Positions 1 to 7,756 of a stretch of 7,760 nt of DNA are shown here, piece after piece. Numbering within the stretch: position 1 is the first letter of the stretch; each line of letters opens with the position of its first letter. The stretch is from positions 1 to 7,760 of the forward strand of contig CALLUT010000057.1 of NCBI GenBank assembly GCA_938010495.1, given 5' to 3'. Made by a program: the position numbers and the translations under genes. The DNA is from Candidatus Absconditabacterales bacterium. GTDB taxonomy: Bacteria > Patescibacteria > JAEDAM01 > Absconditabacterales > Absconditicoccaceae. Under the pieces are notes generated by a model that saw nothing but the letters and a program-made list of their open reading frames with translations, had not been told where the DNA came from and did not search any database.

Positions 1-333
1 ACTGCTATCAGAATCCAAAAATCACCAAAAGAAATCGAGAGTGTACAAAAAGCGATACAAATCAATCACACGCTGTGGCAGTCGATCCAGGAGTTGGGCG
101 ATCATATAGTGGGGATAACGGAGCTGGAGGTGAGAGGTATGCTGATACAGCAGGCGATGTCGCTGGGTGCGAGTGGAGAGGCGTTTCCTACCATAGTGGC
201 GAGTGGCGTGCATAGTGCGATACCGCATCATAGATCGAGCCAGACCGCGATACAGCCCTGAGCGCTACTGATCGATATGTGATGGGTGGTGGAAACCAAC
301 TCTTACGCGTTTGGCAATTTTTGTTGTACTTAG
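1..333 (+). pseudogene. Peptidase M24 (Xaa-Pro aminopeptidase-like), 5' end outside window, 3' part lost
   Basis: The frame is open from base 1 to TAG 331-333 and reads, with TGA as Gly, like the start of the M24 'pita-bread' catalytic domain: IRIQKSPKEIESVQKA, then GITELEVRGM (about residues 40-49), then FPTIVASG (62-69) and IPHH (74-77). H76 matches the catalytic His of the aminopeptidase P group. LLIDMG (89-94) carries the first metal-ligand Asp (D92). Two TGA codons (259-261, 280-282) sit at expected glycines. M24 proteins normally continue about 10 residues to a second Asp and then a His-Glu-Glu set. Here the text after WVVE (base 291 or so) becomes TNSYAFGNFCCT and stops. None of the three forward frames resumes M24 sequence downstream. 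I therefore infer a truncated, probably inactive gene, cut by insertion or rearrangement. The enzyme would remove N-terminal residues preceding proline in the cytoplasm. Family call is firm; the exact subgroup is not. Confidence 0.8.
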
Positions 334-934
334 ATTTGGATATCAGTATAGTTTTAGAGCGAAACATAGAACTGGTCTTATCGACCATCAAGGGAAAAGA
401 AGGGCATTCGGTGCCTCACTCTTTCTTCATCTTTTGGTGGTCAAAGAGTTCTATGTTTCGCAACATTGAGGTATTCGGGTGTCCTTTTTTTAGTATTCAA
501 AAAACTCTATGGAAGAACCAATAGAAATTCCTGTACCCACAAGGAAATCTAAAATCATAACTTGAATTACATATCGATCAAAAGTTCTTGCTAACAAATA
601 CCCTCGGCTAGCAGTATATCTTGCATGAGTGCTTTCGTTGATTATAGTATTGTCTATTCAATATATTGTATTTTCAGAAAGTCGAAAATGAAGTACTTTT
701 TGAGAAGTGCTTGTATCATCGTTTCTCTTTTGATTACCACGAAGTATTTGGTTCTTTTTTTCTTATGTTTTTCTTTTATGACCAATTGCACGAATCTTAG
801 AAAATATATGAATTGATATAGATAATAGATCTTCAAATAGATTAGCGATACGGTGCTTTATTCTACCAATAATTGTAGTTGCCTTCTTTTATGATTTGAA
901 ATGAGAATTATTCTAGTTGGAAAGTCAGTCCCTT
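334..934. other. AT-rich non-coding stretch between broken M24 gene and methylase promoter
   Basis: No gene can be supported here on either strand, even when TGA is read as Gly. Short open frames exist (for example 279-524 and 625-816 on +, 654-836 on -), but they show no recognisable domain and no good start context, and the first overlaps a strong hairpin. The stretch holds the 359-461 hairpin, described separately, and a T7 run at 485-491. It could be the edge of an integrated island or an eroded remnant. I see no tRNA cloverleaf, transposase gene or direct repeat flanking it. Confidence 0.6.
359..461. repeat. Long-range inverted repeat / strong hairpin
   Basis: The outer arms are a perfect 15-bp inverted repeat: GCGAAACATAGAACT (359-373) and AGTTCTATGTTTCGC (447-461). 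Inside it, 383-394 (GACCATCAAGGG) pairs with 431-442 (CTTTTGGTGGTC) over 12 positions using G-U pairs. Then 397-404 pairs with 420-427 over 8 positions. The tip can instead form GGCAT/GTGCC (403-407 with 411-415). Together this is about 35 paired positions in 103 nt. G-U pairs lie on the + strand reading, which hints at a + strand RNA. Candidates are a structured RNA, a small non-autonomous hairpin element, or a terminator-like barrier with the T7 run some 24 nt downstream. No family is recognised. Confidence 0.7.
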
Positions 935-962
935 TTGAATTTTCATAGTTTTTTCCTATACA
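935..962 (+). promoter_or_regulatory. Predicted sigma70-type promoter of the restriction-modification cluster
   Basis: A -35-like TTGAAT (935-940) and a -10-like TATACA (957-962) are separated by 16 bp. Transcription would start near 968-970, about 28 nt before the methylase ATG. The -10 end and start lie on the 962-981 palindrome, so the promoter could be repressed by a dimeric protein bound there. Consensus match is good but not perfect, and AT-rich DNA yields chance matches. Confidence 0.45.
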
Positions 963-981
963 TTAAATTGATCAATTTAAT
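962..981. promoter_or_regulatory. Perfect 20-bp palindrome, candidate operator
   Basis: ATTAAATTGATCAATTTAAT reads identically on both strands. It overlaps the last base of the predicted -10 and the predicted start point, and lies 15 bp upstream of the methylase ATG. Restriction-modification operons often carry such sites for a controller protein or for autoregulation by the methylase. No controller gene is visible in the window, so the binding protein is unknown. As RNA it could also form a 10-bp AT-rich stem, but a stem with no loop is unfavourable, so a protein-bound DNA site is likelier. Confidence 0.55.
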
Positions 982-996
982 CAATAGAAAATTTAT

Positions 997-3627
997 ATGC
1001 ATAACATTGAGCCTAAAATTAAAAAAATTGTTTCCGACTCTTCTAAAGACGAGTTTATTTTTGATTTTTTATTAGCATATAATATCCCTAAATCAACAAT
1101 CAAAAGAGCAAGAGAATGAGATCTAAACAAATTAGAAGAGAAGTGAGAATTCTTTATTAGAAAAAAAATATTTTTCAAAATAACTGATGATAACTTGTAT
1201 TCGAATCTTGATGACATTAAAATTTCGTTTTGAAATAGTAAAATAAAACCAAGATTTATTATTGTTACAGACTATGATAAAATCATTTCCTATGACACCA
1301 GAATTTGAGACACTCTAGATGTAGAGTTTGTAAAATTATATAAGCATTATAACTTTTTTCTCCCACTATCTTGAATTGAAAAACAGAGTTTCCAAGATGA
1401 AAATTCAATAGATAGAAAAGCCGCATACAATATGGCGAAATTGTATGATGAAATCGAAAAGACTGATAAAGATTCAATTAGGAAGCATGATCTTAATATA
1501 TTTTTTTCTAGATTGTTATTTTGTTACTTTGCCGAAGACACTAATATATTTAAAGATAATCAATTCACGAAATCTTTAGCTTCTAACACTAAGGCAGATT
1601 GAAGTGACACCCATATATTCCTAGAAAAGTTATTTAATATTTTCGATGAAAAAAATAGAGATGATTCCACTTCTGAGTACCTTAAAGTATTTCCTTATGT
1701 GAACGGGAAGCTTTTTCAAGACAACTATCAGATTCCGAGATTTACCATCAAATCGAGAAATTTCTTAATTGAGTTGTGAAAATTAGATCGATCAAGTATC
1801 AATCCAGATATTTTTTGATCGATGATGCAAGCCGTTATGGATCCTGAAGAGAGAGAGAATTTATGATCTCATTATACATCTGTCCCAAACATACTAAAAG
1901 TTATATATCCTCTATTTTTAGATAAATTATATAAAGAATTTGAAGAAAGAAAATGAAATCAAAAACAACTTACAAAACTCTTAGAAAGATTATGAAACAT
2001 CAAGTTCTTTGATCCAGCTTGTGGTTCAGGTAACTTTCTTATTATAACTTACAAAGAAATTAGAAGATTAGAAATAAAGATTATGAAAGAGATATGAGTT
2101 TGATGGACCTTTGGTCATTCCTACATTTTACTTTCACAATTTTATGGAATCGAACTCAATGACTTTGCTCATGAATCAGCTAAACTTTCATTGTATTTAG
2201 CTGAACATCAAATGAATATTGAATTTGAGAGAGAGATTTGAATTTCAACTGAGAGCTTGCCGCTAAAACTATGATGAAATATAGTTTGTGGAAATGCAAC
2301 AAGAATCGATCGAGCAGAAGTTTGTCCGAAAGAAGATTGAAATGAAATTTACATAATGTGAAATCCACCCTACTATTGATCCAGAAAACAAACAAAATCT
2401 CAAAAGGCTGACTTAGAACATGTCTTCAAGGTAGACTACAAAAGTCTTGATTACATATCAGCACGATTCTATTTATGAGCAAACTTTATAAGATGAGTAA
2501 ATGCAAAACTTGCATTCGTTACTACTAATTCCATCAATCAATGAATTCAAGTAGCATTAACTTGGCCAAGAATACTCAAAGATAATGTTGAAATAAATTT
2601 TGCATACAGATCATTCAAATGGAAAAACAACGCAAAAGACAATGCTAATGTTATAGTCTCAATAGTTTGATTATCTAATACAAGCAACGATGAAAAATAT
2701 ATTTTTAGTGATAACTTGAGAGAGAAAGTTCAATCAATAAATGCATATTTATCAACATGAGATAACATATATGTTGTGAAGAGATCTAGTCCTCTGAATA
2801 TAAAATTGAAACCCATAATATACTGAAGCATGTTAAATGACAACTGATACTTAATTCTTTCTAAAGACGAGAAGCAAGAACTAGAAAATATGTATCCAGT
2901 TTTGTCTAAATATATTAAAATGTATTTAGGTGCAAAAGAGTATTTGAATGGATATGAAAGATGGTGTTTCGATATTCCTAGTGCAGATCTGGACAAGGTC
3001 AAAGATATTCCTGAGATACAGGATCGCTTGAAAAAAGTACAATTATTTAGAGAGAATAGTACTGAAGCAAGTACAAGAAAAATGGCTAACAATCCTAATA
3101 GATTTTATTTTTATTCTCACACAAATTGAGTATCAATCATTATTCCAAGAACTTCTTCGGAAAGAAGAGATTACATACCTATCTGATTTTTAGACGACAA
3201 TACTATAATCTCAGATGCTGCTCAAGCATTATACAATGCAGAACATCGAATCTTTTGAGTTATTACTTCTAGAATGCATATGGTACGAATGAGAAAAGTT
3301 GCATGAAGATTGAAATCAGATTATAGATATTCGTGAGGTCTGGTATATAATACATTCCCTTTCCCATACATAACAAAAAAACAAAAAAACGAAATTGAAG
3401 AATTTGTTTATCAGATCCTCGATGAAAGAGAAAGACATACTGAGAAAACACTAGCTCAGATGTATGATCCTAAGAATATGCCTGAATGATTAAAAGAAGC
3501 TCATCATCAATTAGATCATGCTATTGAGAAATGTTACAGACCTAAAGCATTTGAGAATGATGATGAAAGACTATGATACTTATTTAAGATGTATGAAAAG
3601 ATGATTGCTAAAGAAAAAAATAACTAG
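997..3627 (+). CDS. MmeI/YeeA-type class I N6-adenine DNA methyltransferase with target-recognition region
   Basis: The 876-residue protein is read with TGA as Gly (more than 30 times) and ends at TAG. It should transfer methyl from S-adenosylmethionine to adenine at a specific DNA site. The N-terminal MmeI-like module has RFIIVTD (near 86-92) and FFLPLSGIEKQ. A helical spacer follows with RKAAYNMAKLYD (140-151) and RLLFCYFAED (172-181), then LGSHYTS (289-295). Catalytic motifs are DPACGSGNF (339-347, SAM binding), YGIELND (383-389) and NPPY (456-459, adenine flipping and catalysis). The C-terminal recognition region has ERRDY (722-726), RLKSDYRYS (771 onward) and YNTFPFP (784-790). The start follows the predicted promoter, and no Shine-Dalgarno is evident. 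MmeI itself carries an N-terminal D-X9-EXK nuclease; I see no convincing equivalent here, so cleavage probably comes from the neighbouring GIY-YIG protein. The frame is intact. Target sequence cannot be predicted. Confidence 0.92.
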
Positions 3628-3631
3628 TAAA

Positions 3632-3653
3632 TTTTATTTTTAAAAAACATCAT
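3632..3653 (+). promoter_or_regulatory. AT leader before helicase start, twin of the leader at 6750
   Basis: TTTTATTTTTAAAAAA (3632-3647) precedes the helicase ATG by 6 nt. It differs at one of 16 positions from the element 4 nt before the DUF4238-like gene. There is no Shine-Dalgarno. AAAAATAA (3616-3623, across the methylase stop) could pair with TTATTTTT (3634-3641), an all-AT stem. Likely roles are an unstructured or switchable ribosome entry site, or a weak processing/termination point. Confidence 0.35.
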
Positions 3654-5573
3654 ATGCCGAATCTTGTAGATGTGAATTATGAACAGACATGAAAAAGCAA
3701 AGCGACTGACGAATTAGGTATGAGAGAAATGCAAGCAAAAGCATTTGAAGCTAGAGAAGCTCAATATTTACTCCTCAAGGCTCCACCAGCTTCTTGAAAA
3801 TCAAGAGCTTTAATGTTTATTGCATTAGATAAAGTCGTTAATCAATGAGTAGATAAAGTTATAGTTGCCGTTCCTGAAAAATCAATTTGATGATCATTCT
3901 GAAATACTGAACTAATGAAGTATTGATTTTTTACAGATTGGGAGATTAATGATGAGTATAACTTATGCACCCCCTGAAAGAATGAAAGTAAAGTTACTCA
4001 ACTCATTAAATTCTTGGAGAGTGATGAAGAAAAACTTATATGTACTCATGCAACATTGAGATTTGCTTTTGACAAACTAGATGCAGATAAATTTGATAAT
4101 ACACTAATTGCTATTGATGAATTCCATCATGTATCTGCCGACTGAGAAAATAAATTATGAGAAGTGATAAGAACGCTAATGGAAAAATCATCTGCACATA
4201 TAGTAGCAATGACTTGATCTTACTTTAGATGAGATAGTGTTCCTGTTCTGGCCCCAGACGATGAGGCAAAATTTACTCATGTGACTTATAACTATTATGA
4301 ACAACTTAATTGATATGAGTTTCTAAAATCACTATGAATATGATATCATTTTTACCAATGAAAATACTTATCAGCAATTTGAGAGATACTAGATACAAAC
4401 AAAAAAACTATTATACATATACCAAATGTAAACTCATGATAATCAACAAAGGACAAGCATACTGAAGTATGAGAAATCATAGATATAATTTGAGATGTAA
4501 TTGATACCGATGAACACAATATTATCCATGTCAAAAGACATGATGATTGAATAGTAATTAAGGTTGCTGATTTGGTAGAAGATACATCAGATGAGAGGGA
4601 TAAAGTAATATCATATTTAAGAGAAATGAATGATATTGATGATATTGATATTATTATTGCTCTATGAATGGCAAAAGAATGATTTGACCGACCCTTTTGT
4701 GAACATGCATTAACAGTCGGTTATAGATGATCACTAACTGAAATTATTCAAATAATAGGTAGAACTACTAGAGATAGTGAAAACAAAACTCACGCTCAAT
4801 TCACTAACTTGGTAGCACAACCAGATGCTCATGATGATGATGTGAAATTATCTGTTAATAATATGCTTAAAGCAATTACAGCTTCTCTCTTAATGGAGCA
4901 AGTTCTAGCACCAAACTTCAAATTTAAACCAAGATTTAAAAATGATGTTGAGTCATCAAAACCTTGAGAGTTGAAAATAAAATGATTCAAAAAAATTAGC
5001 ACTAAGGTTGAAAAAATATTAGAATCTGACTTGAATGATATAAAAGCAACTATTCTTCAAGATGATCAAATTATGAAAGCAATTCCATGAAATGTAGATT
5101 CGGAAGTAATAAATAAAGTTATGATACCTAAAGTGATCAGAACTAAATACCCAGACTTAAATGAAGATGAGATAGAGCAAATTAGACAAACAGTAGTCGC
5201 AGATAGTGTTATTAAAAATTGAGAAGTGAAAGAAGAATGAGATAAAAAGTTTATTAAAATGGCTCACAAGTTCATCAATATAGATGAATTAAGTATTGAT
5301 CTTATTGACACTATTAACCCATTTCAACAAGCATTTGAGATACTCTCAAAAAATGTGACTACATCAACATTCAAACTAATTCAAGAAGCTATTGAATCAA
5401 CTAGAATAACCATGGATTTTGAAGAGGCAAAAATTCTACGACCTAAAATACAAACATTTATCAAAGAGCGTTGAACACAGCCAGACATAAATTCTCATGA
5501 TCCTTTAGAAAAGAGAATGGCAGAATGTATTATTTATTTAAAGAAAGAAAAAAGAAACCGTACTCATGGATAA
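3654..5573 (+). pseudogene. DEAH-type superfamily 2 helicase, interrupted by one in-frame TAA
   Basis: The frame (640 codons including the final TAA) encodes an ATP-dependent DNA helicase or translocase of the kind paired with multi-subunit restriction enzymes. RecA-like domain 1 shows Walker A APPASGKS (43-50), Walker B DEFH (155-158) and AMTGS (185-189, motif III). Domain 2 shows GMAKEGFDRPFCEHAL (motif V region) and QIIGRTTR (366-373, motif VI). An acidic, helical C-terminal part without a recognised domain follows. Codon 263 (4440-4442) is TAA. The reading frame continues unchanged on both sides, between HIPNVNSG and STKDKHTEV, so a single Glu-to-stop change explains it. The short product would be 262 residues, lacking motifs V and VI and so unable to work as a helicase. 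A restart is possible, for example ATG 4626, but would make only domain 2. The 3' end overlaps the nuclease gene by 8 nt, which suggests translational coupling that the early stop could weaken. Alternatives: sequencing error, suppression, or a truly dead gene. Confidence 0.88.
4440..4442 (+). other. In-frame ochre stop within the helicase
   Basis: TAA stands at codon 263 of the helicase, directly after a TGA (Gly) codon, in the stretch NVNSG-stop-STKDK. Flanking sequence stays in one frame with no other stop from 3654 to 5573. From my memory of the family, Glu commonly occupies this place ('SGESTK'), which would be GAA with one G-to-T change. TAA ends other genes in the window (5571-5573, 7754-7756), so reassignment of TAA is not plausible. 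Confidence 0.85.
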
Positions 5574-6738
5574 AACTCAAATTTTAGATGACATCTTCTC
5601 AAACGATCCTTTAGGAATACTAGAGGTCAAACAAAAATCATCAGCAATGAATGCTGATGAAAGATTGGTTAATTCTTTTAGAGATATAAATAAATTCTTT
5701 GAAGAGAATAATAGAGTTCCTGAAAGAACTACATGACTAGAAAGAAGACTTTTTTCTAGACTTAAAGCAATTAGAGAAGATAAACAAAAAGTAGACGCAC
5801 TACTTAAATATGATAAATACAATTTGCTCAGTGACATAAATGATGCAACAAAAATAGAATCAATAAGCGATATTTTTGATGATGATAATTTGTGAATCTT
5901 TGAAGAGGAAGAAGAGAAAAAGGATATTTTCAAATTGGTTAATGTTCCTGAAATAGATAAAGAAAGAGCTGATGCTGATCATATTGCTCATAGAAAAAAG
6001 TGTGATGACTTTGAAGAATATGAGCCATTATTCATAAATTGTCACCAAGATTTGAAAGATGGCACAAGAAAAATCTATCCATACGATGAAACAACTCTTC
6101 ATGAAGGCATGTTTTGTATATTGAATGGAGTCCTTTTGTTTATTGCGAAAGTTGAAAAATGAGAGAGAGGTAGTAATTGAAGAATCAATAAAAGAACTTT
6201 GCTTATATTTGAGAACTGAACAGAATCTAAAATGCTTTTAAGATCATTGTGAAAAAGGCTAAATGAAAATTGAAAAATGATTAGCCCTCATGTTAATGAA
6301 GAGGAAACTCTTTTTAATAAGGTTACAAAAGATGATCAACAAAGTTGATTCATATATATTTTAAGATCATTGAGTAACGATGACAGGATTCTTACGAAAA
6401 GAAATCTATATAAAATTTGATTCTCAACTACACCTGTTGAAGAGAGAATTAAAGATGCAGAAAATGATCCAACCTATTTAATGGCTGGTGTAAAGATTGT
6501 TGAAACATTTGAGTGTTATAATTTAAATCCTCAAAAGTTAGAGAGAATGCTCCATAAGTTGTTTTGAAGTTCATGCTTAGATGTGGAAATCATTGACAAC
6601 AAATGAATAATTTATAAACCAAGAGAATGGTTTATAGTACCACTTGAGGTGATTGAAGAAGCAATTGACTTAATTGTAAGATGAGAAATAACGAACTATA
6701 AATACAACGCTGAAAAAGAAGAAATAATTTACAAATAG
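5566..6738 (+). CDS. GIY-YIG nuclease (T5orf172/MUG113-type), probable restriction subunit
   Basis: The 390-residue protein ends at TAG. The N-terminal third is helical and charged: DERLVNSFRDINKFF, then RVPERTTGLERRLFSRLKAIR, then an acidic run of Asp/Glu near 105-120. This resembles the conserved N-terminal region of GIY-YIG proteins that accompany DEAD/DEAH helicases. The C-terminal nuclease domain begins with GFIYIL (261-266), where the 'GIY' is a variant Phe-Ile-Tyr, and YKIGFS (282-287). The expected catalytic Arg is R294 in VEERI and the metal-binding Glu is E326 in LERMLHKLF. EWFIVP near the end is typical of T5orf172-type domains. The glycines of both signature motifs (G261, G285) are TGA codons. 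The start ATG (5566) lies inside the helicase end (ATGGATAA overlap), suggesting coupled translation. It probably makes the DNA break that the methylase prevents on self DNA. Frame and catalytic residues appear intact. Confidence 0.88.
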
Positions 6739-6765
6739 TATATAACTATTTTTATTTTCAAAAAA
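6733..6765 (+). promoter_or_regulatory. AT hairpin with T-rich tract and leader before the DUF4238-like gene
   Basis: AAATAGT (6733-6739) pairs with ACTATTT (6745-6751) around a 5-nt loop, covering the nuclease TAG stop, and runs into TTTTATTTT. This resembles a Rho-independent terminator, but the stem has a single G-C pair, so it is weak. The following TTTTATTTTCAAAAAA (6750-6765) is 15/16 identical to the leader of the helicase gene and lies 4 nt before the next ATG. It may attenuate transcription or present the start codon. Strength is uncertain. Confidence 0.3.
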
Positions 6766-6769
6766 TATA

Positions 6770-7756
6770 ATGCCTCAAAAGAAAACTAGAAAATGCCATA
6801 GCCTTTTTCAGTGATATCTAAAACAATTTTCAGATGATCAATGAAAGATTTTTTCCTATGATTTAGAGAGAGACTCATACGCTGACGAAAATTGAGTTAC
6901 TCCTTGATGAATGTGACGAAGACCATATATTTTTGTACAAAGAGATTTAGATACTGATAGCCGATGAGATGATTCTTTAGAAGTAGAATTCGGCAAGATT
7001 GAAGATAGATTAACTAAATTTTTTGACGATAATATTGGTGACTTATTGCAACTAAAATATCAACCATGACGAGATCAATATATCTTGGATATGCTTTTTT
7101 TAATGAAGACAAAAATTTTCTCAGAGAGAATGATTTCTAGTCAAGCAGTTTATAATGTATTTAAGAAAAATTGAGACAAAATTATTGCTGATAGCCTAAA
7201 GGATAAGGACATTATAGATCAGTACTGAGAAGCAGAAATCAGAGAAGCATGAGAAAAAATGTGATCTCATCATTCATACATGAATCAAATTAAGTATATG
7301 ATGACAACAGCATTATCAAGAACTCCAGAAACAATGTTACTTTTTGAATCAATTAAGAAAAGAGATCGAGTATTCAAATGACTAAAATCTGATGAATTAG
7401 AGTTTATCGTTTCTGACTATCCTTTTTATTTCTTCCCAAGCACATCAAGACTGCATGATTTTAGTACTGATCCAAAAACTGAAATCACAGTAGTACTTCA
7501 TAGTAAGCTAGCTATAACTATTTGATGATGATCTAACTGAAATAGAGAGATGGTCTTTCTAGATGACAATCAAGAAACTGAGAAATTTGTTCATGAAACA
7601 AATTTAAGAACAGCATCAAATGCTAGATGGTTCATTGCAGGCTCAGACAAAAATCTTGTTGATCAATATGTTGATCTTAAGAAAGGAGATAAGACATACG
7701 CTGAAAATATTTTTGCTAATCCTGAAAGTCTTATTTCAAGATTCACTTCTAAGTAA
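6770..7756 (+). CDS. DUF4238-like protein of unknown function
   Basis: The 328-residue protein ends at TAA just before the window edge. The opening CHSLFQGYLKQFSD followed by GKIFSYDLER matches the DUF4238 opening pattern (His..Gln.TyrLeu..Phe, then 'i.vydr'). Further on, EFGKIEDRLTKFFDD and a long helical middle fit the family. So do LEFIVSDYPFYFFP (the 'sDnPf' element, near residues 210-223) and a C-terminal NLRTASNARWFIAGS. I see no signal peptide or membrane segment, so it is probably cytoplasmic. Glycine is TGA 17 times against 4 GGN codons, including three TGA in a row (7523-7531; IGGGSNG). It is the last visible gene of the same-strand cluster, 31 nt after the nuclease, and may be an accessory of the restriction system or a passenger. 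No activity can be assigned; the family is found near mobile and defence genes, as far as I recall. Family call is moderately sure. Confidence 0.75.

Noticed and set aside
351..360. GTTTTAGAGC resembles the start of some Cas9-type CRISPR repeats
   Set aside because: It occurs once, with no repeated copies, spacers or cas genes; the following bases differ and belong to the hairpin.
279..524. 81-residue + strand open frame after the M24 fragment
   Set aside because: It overlaps the strong hairpin, shows no domain, does not continue M24 homology and has no clear ribosome site.
625..816. 63-residue hydrophobic + strand frame
   Set aside because: AT-rich composition gives Phe/Ile/Leu-rich frames by chance; no start signal, no partner gene and no known small-protein pattern.
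904..914. AGAATTATTCT 11-nt inverted repeat
   Set aside because: Short, AT-rich and not positioned against a gene start; expected by chance here.
2730..3092. 120-residue - strand open frame
   Set aside because: It lies wholly inside the methylase, whose C-terminal part is recognisable in the + frame; it is a shadow.
4626..4660. GATATTGAT repeats in the helicase (Asp-Ile runs)
   Set aside because: A brief low-complexity coding stretch that keeps frame; not a tandem repeat array.
5259..5573. Separate small + strand gene starting MAHKFINIDEL
   Set aside because: It is in frame with the helicase and appears separate only if TGA is taken as a stop.
5577..5933. 118-residue Ser-rich - strand open frame
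   Set aside because: It is the antisense shadow of Asp/Glu/Lys/Arg-rich nuclease codons; the Ser/Leu bias is the expected complement.
7550..7756. Separate 68-residue + strand gene starting MVFLDDN
   Set aside because: It is the C-terminal end of the DUF4238-like frame when TGA is read as Gly.
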